DNA from: a bacterium
Lineage (GTDB): Bacteria; SAR324; XYD2-FULL-50-16
Assembly: GCA_018829445.1 (NCBI GenBank)
Contig: JAHJTV010000006.1
Location: forward strand, 62,001-126,000
Direction of reading: 5' to 3'
Length of the DNA: 64,000 nt
Both the position numbers and the translations under genes were made by a program. Numbering within the stretch: the first letter of the stretch is position 1; every line of letters begins with the position of its first letter. Under the pieces are notes generated by a model. The model was given only the letters and a program-made list of their open reading frames with translations, did not search any database and was not told the origin of the DNA. This document shows, one piece after another, positions 17,356 to 24,156 of the stretch.

Positions 17356-18492
17356 ATGAGTCGATTAATCCTGCTTCTGTTTTGGTCTCTCTGGTATCTG
17401 AATTTTTCTGCCAGGTCGATTCTCTCACCCATAATGCCACTCATACAGGACGATTTCGCCATTGGTCACACAATGGCAGGTGCCTTATTTTTTTCATTCT
17501 GGATAGGAAACACGGTCGCAGTTTTTTATTCGGGATTTTTATCTCAGAAAATCGGTTATAAAAAATCCATTTTTACTGGATATTGTGTTGTCATCATTTC
17601 ATTTTTTCTGCTCAAATACTCATCAAGCTATCAACTTTTTGCAGTCTTTGTTTTTTTCCTGGGAATGGGAGCCGGGATCTATCTGCCATGTGCGATCCCC
17701 CTGATCACGACTGTTATCGATAAAAGAAACTGGGGAAAAGCGATCTCCTTCCATGAAACGGCTGCAGGGTTCAGTCTCTTAACCGCCCCCCTGATTGTAG
17801 TCTGGGCTATCGGTTTTACCCATTGGAAATCTGTTTTTCTGCTGTTCGGAAGCATTTGTCTTGTCATCACCATCATTTTCCAGTTTGTTTCACCGGATCC
17901 GAGACCCGAGACTCAGGAAAAATCACCGGTATCATCAATCATAAGGCGCAAGGAGTTCTGGATTGTGACGTTTGCCTGGGTCAGTTGCAGTATCGCCAGT
18001 ATGGGGATCTATAATATCGTTCCATTATACCTGGTGAAAGAAAGAGCTATTCAGATTGAGGCGGCAAATGTGGTTTTCGGAATTTCCCGGGTGGGTGGTT
18101 TTATTGGAATGATCAGCATCGGATTTTTTATCGACAAATTTAATCTCAAGAAAATCCTGTTTGTTATTACCCTGGGAGCTGGACTCACAACCCTGGGAAT
18201 TGCCCTGTCCCAGTCATATTATCTGGTCAGTTTTTTTCTACTGATCCAGGCCACCTTCAGCGTTGTTTTCTATCCAGCCGGGTTGGTTGCCATTGCAAGA
18301 TTAACAAATCTGGCAGACCGAAGCATGTTTACAGGCGTGTTGATGAGTATTTCCAGTATCGTCGGACCTGGTCTGTCACCATTGATTTTAGGCGCCGTGG
18401 CAGATACTTGGAATTTTCAGATCGGAATTTTACTTGCCGGTATTATCATTACGCTTTCATGCATTCCTCTGACCAGATTGAAGGGATTATAA
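17356..18492 (+). CDS. MFS transporter
   Basis: A 378-residue major facilitator protein with about 11-12 hydrophobic helices. The loop 2-3 signature is visible as GFLSQKIGYKKSIFTGY, and the symmetrical one in the second half as GFFIDKFNLKKILF. The N-terminal LILLLFWSLWYLNFSARSIL and LPLIQDDF-like stretch (MPLIQDDFAIGHTMAG) resemble the organic-acid/nitrate-type MFS carriers. Substrate cannot be assigned. Its position right after iorAB, on the same strand, suggests import of an amino acid or keto acid substrate or export of the organic acid product. Confidence 0.85.
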   Translation: MSRLILLLFWSLWYLNFSARSILSPIMPLIQDDFAIGHTMAGALFFSFWIGNTVAVFYSGFLSQKIGYKKSIFTGYCVVIISFFLLKYSSSYQLFAVFVFFLGMGAGIYLPCAIPLITTVIDKRNWGKAISFHETAAGFSLLTAPLIVVWAIGFTHWKSVFLLFGSICLVITIIFQFVSPDPRPETQEKSPVSSIIRRKEFWIVTFAWVSCSIASMGIYNIVPLYLVKERAIQIEAANVVFGISRVGGFIGMISIGFFIDKFNLKKILFVITLGAGLTTLGIALSQSYYLVSFFLLIQATFSVVFYPAGLVAIARLTNLADRSMFTGVLMSISSIVGPGLSPLILGAVADTWNFQIGILLAGIIITLSCIPLTRLKGL

Positions 18493-18629
18493 AACGTTTT
18501 TGGGGGATAAAGTTTCAATCATACCCATTGGTCGTTTTTGCAAGGCTCTAAAATTGACGAATGTGAAATAAAAGAATATCATTATCATATGGTAAAAATA
18601 GCTTTGACCGATTGAAATATAAATACAAA

Positions 18630-18806
18630 ATGGAAATAAAGAAAAAAAAACTCGGGGATTCTGAACCTGAATATATTTTCTGGAAAGATAAAAGCCCTCT
18701 TGAACGCTTGAATATGGTAGAAGTGTTGAGACGGCAGTTTATTACCGATACAGACAAATCAAGGGTATATGAAATTAGAAAAGTTCGAATTAAGCAGAGA
18801 CTTTGA
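18630..18806 (+). CDS. Small hypothetical protein, partner of the adjacent nucleotidyltransferase
   Basis: 58 residues from the ATG at 18630 (a TTG six codons upstream is an alternative). The pattern YIFWKDKSPLERLNMVEVLR followed by RVYEIRKVRIKQ resembles a small, widespread helical protein that is commonly encoded just before MNT-type nucleotidyltransferases. In such proteins a SPxERL helix is followed by a basic RVxRVV-like end. Its last 38 bp overlap the next gene, implying translational coupling. It is a plausible antitoxin-like or accessory protein; the function is not established here. Confidence 0.55.
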   Translation: MEIKKKKLGDSEPEYIFWKDKSPLERLNMVEVLRRQFITDTDKSRVYEIRKVRIKQRL

Positions 18807-19251
18807 AGATTTTATTCGACTGCTGAACCATCATAAAGTCAGGTTTTTGATTGTTGGAGGATATTCGGTGGCATTTCACGGTTACCCCAGATACACTAAA
18901 GATATTGACCTCCTGATAGCCGTTGATTCGGAAAACGCACAGAAAATGGTTCAGGTAATAAACGATTTTGGATTCGCATCTTTGGGATTAAAAGAAGATG
19001 ATTTCCTTGAGACTGAGATGATTATTCAAATTGGAATGGAGCCGAATCGGGTAGATATCCTATGTGGAATAACCGGGTTTCAATTTAACGACTACTACGA
19101 AAAAAGAGAGGAATTCGTGAATAATGATCTCACTCTTCCATTTGTGAACAAAGAAGGACTGACCCAACTAAAAATGCTGGCTGGGCGTACGAAAGACCTT
19201 GCAGACCTTGAAGAGCTGGGGTGGAAAAAACCCGAGAAACACACCAATTAA
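18769..19251 (+). CDS. Nucleotidyltransferase (MNT/AbiEii-like), toxin-antitoxin type
   Basis: A 160-residue minimal nucleotidyltransferase. The Pol-beta-type motif is complete: LIVGGYSVAFHGYPRYTKDI with the following D-L (hG[GS] then DxD), and a third acidic residue in NRVDILCGI. The C-terminal part (LAGRTKDLADLEEL) is the expected substrate-positioning helix. Relatives act as AMP/NMP-transferring toxins or antitoxins in two-gene modules. Here it overlaps the small upstream ORF. It sits between an MFS gene and a convergent MoaD/AOR unit, so it is an inserted cargo pair. Confidence 0.75.
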   Translation: MKLEKFELSRDFEDFIRLLNHHKVRFLIVGGYSVAFHGYPRYTKDIDLLIAVDSENAQKMVQVINDFGFASLGLKEDDFLETEMIIQIGMEPNRVDILCGITGFQFNDYYEKREEFVNNDLTLPFVNKEGLTQLKMLAGRTKDLADLEELGWKKPEKHTN

Positions 19252-19518
19252 TCATCCTTCATCTAATGGCATGATGATTCTAATGTGGTCATTGTCACCC
19301 AGTTTTAGATTAAATCCTTGTTGGGGGATTACCTTGCCATTAACGATGATGAGCACTTTTAGAGTACCCTGACTGTCGAAAAGCCACTCTTTAAAGCCGG
19401 GAAATTGAGTGACCAGTTCCCCGATGCACTCTTGAATGTTAGTCCCGCCGACTACCACGCTTGTTCTGTTTTCGATAAACGGCCTCAAATAGGGTGCTAT
19501 TTCTATGGTGATACTCAT
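19252..19518 (-). CDS. MoaD/ThiS-family ubiquitin-like sulfur carrier linked to AOR
   Basis: An 88-residue beta-grasp protein: ITIEIAPYLRPFIENR at the N terminus, VGGTNIQECIGELVTQFPGF in the middle, VLIIVNGKVIPQQG, and LKLGDNDHIRIIMPLDEG at the end. MoaD-type paralogs next to aldehyde:ferredoxin oxidoreductases are thought to serve dithiolene formation of the tungsten/molybdenum pyranopterin. The ATG overlaps the AOR stop (ATGA), so the two are translationally coupled. Oddity: the chain ends in a single Gly (DEG-stop) where functional MoaD needs a Gly-Gly end for adenylation and thiocarboxylation. Either the tail is altered or this paralog works differently. Confidence 0.8.
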   Translation of the reverse strand: MSITIEIAPYLRPFIENRTSVVVGGTNIQECIGELVTQFPGFKEWLFDSQGTLKVLIIVNGKVIPQQGFNLKLGDNDHIRIIMPLDEG

Positions 19519-21378
19519 TTTTGATGGTACTCCTCCATATCCTCAGCTATCGTATGCAGGCCCAATTTTCTGAGGGCATTCAAGGTCGGGATTCCGGTTT
19601 TCAGGTCCCAGCCGGAAAGCTCGTAGAAATCGTCCAGCAATTCATCCAGATCGACGGTTTGTCCGAGCGTAGATCCTGATTTAACACTTTCCTTTAAAAT
19701 CCGTTTTGGTAACGTGTCCCACTCTCGACGTAAGCCTTCTCGAACATTGAAAGCGCGCTCAATTTGATTCCCTCTCTCCCAAAAAAGCTCTAAATCATCC
19801 TTATCCCAATGAAATCCAGTGGCGGCGTTCAGCATTGCCAGAATTGTTACCTGGCTGAGCGAACCAAATGCAAAGGCGCAAATTATGGCTGAATCGGAAA
19901 TGACACGATTGTTTCTGAAGAACCGGGTGATGGCAGCCTTTCCTTTGTTTAGAAACCGATCGTCACCGGTGGCGAGCTCCTTAAGTGATTGACCATTTGC
20001 AGCTCCTCCTGACTTGTGACACCCGCCTCGGGAACCGCAGGCGTATATCAGGGCCAGACTCCTGGCTCCCCTGGGATCATAGCCTCCAATTTCCAGTCCT
20101 TTGGCATGCATCGTAAATGCATCAGACCCTCTACCCAGTTTTTCAGACATTCTCTTCGAACTCAAAGATAATAGTTCTCCAAAACCTCTGCGATAGGCGA
20201 TCTTGTGGATTAATTTGGGCAACAGATCAGATCTTCCAAATTGCACCTCATCCCCGTCGGTATCGTTTGGTGTGAGAATTCCTTTCTCGTAACACTCCAT
20301 TGCAAAGGCAATTGTAACACCTGCAGAAATTGAGTCCAGACCCAATTTATCACACAAATCGTCAGCTTCGATTACGGCTGTCTGGTCGGCGATATCACAG
20401 CAGGAGCCAAATGAATATTCAGTCTCATAATCCGGGCCCTCGGTTAAAACTCCGACATGCGGGCCCTCACTGCTCACCACCCATTTTGAACACTTCAAAT
20501 TGCACGGAGGAGAACAGATGACATCTTTTTTGACGTACTTGTCCCGCCAGTTCTGCATAAAAAGATGACCCGCCTTGTCAGAACCACCATGCTGCCAGTT
20601 GCGCCAAGGCGTGATACCACCCTCGTTTAGGGCTGGCATTGCCATTAACGTTCCATATAGCGGGAACCCCTTCGATACTACTTCATTAGCGGCGATTTCT
20701 TTATATGCCTGTTTGACCGCAATCATAAATGCCTCTGGATCTCTTATAGGAGCTTTGCGGGTGCCCTTGACAGCAATAGCTTTAAGATTCTTCGATCCCA
20801 TCACTGCGCCACCTCCAGCTCTACCGGCTGCCCTGCGTTCAGATATTATCGCCGCATAGCAAACCTGATTTTCCCCAGCAGGACCGATGCATGCGATGCG
20901 AACCTTGTCGTCGTGGAGTTCGGATTTGATGAATTGCTGTGTATCCTGTGTATCCATGCCCCAAATTGTGCTGGCATCCTTAATCTCAGCTTTTTCATCC
21001 GAAATGGATAAGTAAACCGGGCTTTCTGCTTTCCCTTCGATGATCACCATCTCGAATCCCGTTTTCCTCAGCTCCGGACCAAAGTATCCTCCAGCCAGGC
21101 TGCTCATATACAAGCCGGTTTGAGGTGATTTTGTGTGAAGAATATAACGGCTACTGCTGGGTGCACTTGTCCCGGTCAATGGGCCGATCCCAAAAATGAG
21201 TTTGTTCTCCAGTGAGAGAGGATCGATTCCCTGCATGATTTCTCTGTATAAATAAATATTACCGAGAACACGACCCCCCTAAAAACATCGCAATATCTTC
21301 TTCAGCGATGACCTCGTTTATGATTGTTCCCGATGTTAGATCGACTCTCAATAACTTTCTTCTGACGTTTTTAGTCAT
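19515..21378 (-). CDS. Tungsten-type aldehyde:ferredoxin oxidoreductase, frameshifted near the N terminus
   Basis: The long frame (19515-21236, 573 residues) starts inside the AOR N-terminal domain. The missing part is just upstream in another frame. From ATG at 21378 comes MTKNVRRKLLRVDLTSG... up to FLGG. Then a run of six G (C6 at 21274-21279 on the plus strand) shifts the frame to an early stop. With five G it continues RVLGNIYLYREI into MQGIDPLSLENKLIFG without a break, giving about 620 residues, the family norm. Cofactor-binding landmarks: GPLTGTSAPSSSRY, RAAGRAGGGAVMGSKNLKAI, the 4Fe-4S ligands CSPPCNLKC and a later Cys in SAIICAF, and GYDPRGARSL. It oxidises aldehydes to acids with ferredoxin. 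The shift may be a sequencing error, a real mutation or slippage control. Confidence 0.85.
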
Positions 21379-21451
21379 CCTAATCTCTCTTCATTCTTGA
21401 ATAACCCTTCAATAGGTTGCTCATGCGACAGTGATGAACACGAAGTAAACG

Positions 21452-22630
21452 TTAGCTGTTAAAGAAATGAAAAAACGGTGGAACCGGTTCAAGGGTTGGC
21501 CTGTCAGGATACTTAGCAGCAATCTCCTTGACCTTGGCATGATCGAGCGCTGTAAGATGCCCCTGATCATGAATTAAATGCTCTCCCACTTTCCAGCTAG
21601 CGTTCACTAAATCTCCGGTTACGTGCATCCAGTAAGGGTATTCTTTTCTTGGCCAGGTACTGGGCCTGGTAGCACCAATGTGAAAATGGATACAGTAGGC
21701 TGCCGAATGATCTACGATTCGTTGTATTAATGGATTATTGCACTGCTCGGAGGTAACGACAGCCTGGGGATGCACACCTGCATGAATTTCCGGAAAATTG
21801 TACACTTCCTTCCCTAACTTGGACTCCATGGATTTTAAAAAGCGCTGAATGGCTTCTGCTTCCTCCTTGCCGTCTATTTTTGTAATGCGGTTGTTTTCTA
21901 TCGTAAGGTGCACACTGTTTCTGAAGAATGGAGGAATGCCAATATAGCGTGACCACCAACTCAACATGCGATCAAAAACAATGGTGCCATTGGTTTCTGC
22001 AACATTTATCGGGGGGAAAATCCATTCCGGGAAGGGGCGGTAACCCGGACCTTCATTGCGCCTTCTGGTGTATGACGGAAAACGTGGATGGTCGGGGGGC
22101 ATGATAGTGCCTTCGATATGTGTCCCGTTTTCATCAGTCAGTTGATATGGCAGGTTGCCTTCTCCAAATAGAGCACCGGCTTGATATCGGATTTCACTAA
22201 CCAGTTCATAAGGTGTCTGGGCCCAGGGGCTATTCAGCAAACCAGGTGTTGTCACAAAATTGCGGCATAACGTGACGCTGCACTCGGTAGCGGTTTCCTG
22301 TATCGATTTCAGTTCTTCAATGGTCAAATCGAAAGAACAATTGATGAAGACATTGCATGCTTTCAGTGCTGCCATAAACACAGGCGGAACACGCCATTTA
22401 TGTATTCTGGCCGGTTCATCAATCCATAAAACAGAAGGATTGCCCTCACGGGCCTGAATCGCAGATTGAAGCCATGCAATGGCTTGCGGGTCAACGATAT
22501 TATCGCCACCGTACAACCCATCGACATGGGCAGCAATGACAACCTCATCTCCGGGTTTGATAGTTGCGCAGTTGTCAAGAAAATCATTGATTGCTAAAGC
22601 AGCTCCCCTGGTAATACCTGTTTCGCGCAT
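21452..22630 (-). CDS. M29-aminopeptidase/NicX-like metalloenzyme
   Basis: A 392-residue protein that resembles the M29 leucyl aminopeptidase/2,5-dihydroxypyridine 5,6-dioxygenase (NicX) superfamily. An N-terminal domain includes IKPGDEVVIAAHVDGLYGGD. A C-terminal half is rich in conserved acids and histidines: EIHAGVHPQA, CIHFHIGATRPS, and MHVTGDLVNASW, which would supply the metal ligands. The middle has an NGTHIEGTIMPPDHPRFPS stretch. The family includes peptidases and ring-cleaving dioxygenases, so the reaction is open. Its place next to a UxaA-type lyase and a hydroxyacid dehydrogenase argues for a catabolic role on a small acid rather than for proteolysis. The family assignment is from motif impression only. 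Confidence 0.5.
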   Translation of the reverse strand: MRETGITRGAALAINDFLDNCATIKPGDEVVIAAHVDGLYGGDNIVDPQAIAWLQSAIQAREGNPSVLWIDEPARIHKWRVPPVFMAALKACNVFINCSFDLTIEELKSIQETATECSVTLCRNFVTTPGLLNSPWAQTPYELVSEIRYQAGALFGEGNLPYQLTDENGTHIEGTIMPPDHPRFPSYTRRRNEGPGYRPFPEWIFPPINVAETNGTIVFDRMLSWWSRYIGIPPFFRNSVHLTIENNRITKIDGKEEAEAIQRFLKSMESKLGKEVYNFPEIHAGVHPQAVVTSEQCNNPLIQRIVDHSAAYCIHFHIGATRPSTWPRKEYPYWMHVTGDLVNASWKVGEHLIHDQGHLTALDHAKVKEIAAKYPDRPTLEPVPPFFHFFNS

Positions 22631-22683
22631 AAAGCCTACCCTTAAAAAAACATGTTGAGTTTCAATCCCGAACTGATTGAGCT

Positions 22684-23844
22684 CTATACTGTCGGTCCAA
22701 TGGAGTGTATGGCGAACTCATGATGCTCCAGAATCTCGGAACGGGTTTTTTCCCCGGACGCCACCGCAATAATCTCCTTCAATATCTCTTCTCCGAAACT
22801 TTGGATGGATTCGGTTCCTTCAAGAATTTTACCGGCATTCAGGTCAATATTGTCTTTCATCCGTCGATAGATGTCACTGTTGGATGATACTTTTATCACC
22901 GGAGCAACCGGGGTTCCAAGAGGGGTCCCCCGACCCGTTGTGAAGACAATAATCTGGGTTCCAGCGGCGATGTATCCAGTGCCGACAACAGCGTCTTGAG
23001 CCGGGCCGTCCATGATAACCAGACCTTTTGCTGTCGGCTTCTCTGCAAATTCGATCACCTGATTCACCGTTGAGGTCCCTGCCTTGAGAATCGCACCCAG
23101 CGATTTTTCCTCAAGGGTGGTCAGACCGCCTGCCTTGTTCCCCGGTGAGGGTTCTGACTCACGAATATCCACGCCCAATTCTTTCACACTATTTTCAGTA
23201 GCGGCGGCAATCTCAATAATACGATGGCCGACATCCTCGTTAACCGCTCTTTTTGCCAGAATATGCTCAGCTCCAATGATTTCGGGTATTTCAGTGAGCA
23301 ACACGGTGCCCCCCTGTTCCACAATCAGATCACAGGCGACTCCCAAAGCCGGATTGGCGGTGAGTCCGGATAGCGTATCAGAACCGCCGCACTTGGTTCC
23401 CAGGATCAGTTCCGAAAGTTCAATTGGTTCATGACTTAATTCCATAGACTCAGCCACCAGTCGGGAAGCCAGAACCTTCCCTTTTTCGATACTGGCGGTT
23501 GTCCCACCTTCAGCCTGAACACTTAACATTTCATACCGCTGTCCATTTTTTTCCAGTTGTTCAGCGATTAATTCCGGGGTTAGCATTTCACATCCCAATC
23601 CTACCAACAGAACACCCGAAACATTGGGATTGTTGCAGACACCGGACATAACCCGAATCATATGGTCCTTTTCCTGGCCAATATGTCCACAACCATGTGG
23701 GTGAGATACTGTCACGGTGCCGGGAACGAGTCGACTTATTTTGTCTGCGACCGCACTGGCACAAATAACCGTAGGGAAAATCAAAACGTGATTTCGTATT
23801 CCAACGGTTCCATTTTTCCTGCGATAGCCAGAAAATGTCATCAT
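22684..23844 (-). CDS. UxaA-family lyase/dehydratase, large subunit (SuyB/altronate dehydratase-like)
   Basis: A 386-residue C-terminal-domain subunit of the UxaA/GarD family, which dehydrates sugar acids or cleaves sulfolactate. Landmarks are GYRRKNGTVGIRNHVLIFPT at the start, HPHGCGHIGQEKDH, LLVGLGCEM, LGTKCGGSDTLSGLTANPAL, and FTTGRGTPLGTPVAPVIKVS. The conserved cysteines of these motifs bind iron or another metal. A separate small SAF subunit overlaps its start (ATGATGA), the two-gene architecture of (R)-sulfolactate sulfo-lyase and some altronate-type enzymes. Substrate cannot be decided from sequence. The neighbouring TRAP system, racemase and 2-hydroxyacid dehydrogenase suggest a 2-hydroxyacid. 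Confidence 0.78.
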   Translation of the reverse strand: MMTFSGYRRKNGTVGIRNHVLIFPTVICASAVADKISRLVPGTVTVSHPHGCGHIGQEKDHMIRVMSGVCNNPNVSGVLLVGLGCEMLTPELIAEQLEKNGQRYEMLSVQAEGGTTASIEKGKVLASRLVAESMELSHEPIELSELILGTKCGGSDTLSGLTANPALGVACDLIVEQGGTVLLTEIPEIIGAEHILAKRAVNEDVGHRIIEIAAATENSVKELGVDIRESEPSPGNKAGGLTTLEEKSLGAILKAGTSTVNQVIEFAEKPTAKGLVIMDGPAQDAVVGTGYIAAGTQIIVFTTGRGTPLGTPVAPVIKVSSNSDIYRRMKDNIDLNAGKILEGTESIQSFGEEILKEIIAVASGEKTRSEILEHHEFAIHSIGPTV

Positions 23845-24128
23845 TTGTCACCCCTTCCTCTGAAGCCTTCAACATTGTGAAGGTGGACATGCTGGCCGCG
23901 GATAATGTTCGAAGAAGCAATACCGATTTTTTCCCCGTATTTAATTACGGTGTTTCCAGCTTGAATATCATCCAAGGCAAATTTATGTCCGAATTGAATG
24001 GATTGTGTTAACTGGATCTCCAAAGTGGTATTTCCAATGTCAATCCTGACAGTATCTCCGCTTTCCAGATGTCGGAGAGCTGTTGCCACGTTGTCATTTT
24101 TATTTACAATGATTGCTTGCAGAGGCAT
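23841..24128 (-). CDS. UxaA-family lyase, small SAF-domain subunit (SuyA-like)
   Basis: About 95 residues starting MPLQAIIVNKNDNVATAL. It is a SAF-type beta-clip domain (VRIDIGNTTLEIQLTQSIQ, GHKFALDDIQAGNTVIKYGE, IGIASSNIIRGQHVHLHNVE), which is the N-terminal domain of altronate dehydratase and the alpha subunit of sulfolactate sulfo-lyase. I chose the ATG at 24128 because it has a strong GGGAGGT site eight bases upstream; the ATG at 24176 would overlap the preceding gene and adds unconserved residues. The stop overlaps the large-subunit start. Confidence 0.8.
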   Translation of the reverse strand: MPLQAIIVNKNDNVATALRHLESGDTVRIDIGNTTLEIQLTQSIQFGHKFALDDIQAGNTVIKYGEKIGIASSNIIRGQHVHLHNVEGFRGRGDK

Positions 24129-24156
24129 TGAAAGACCTCCCGTTGAATAATAGACA

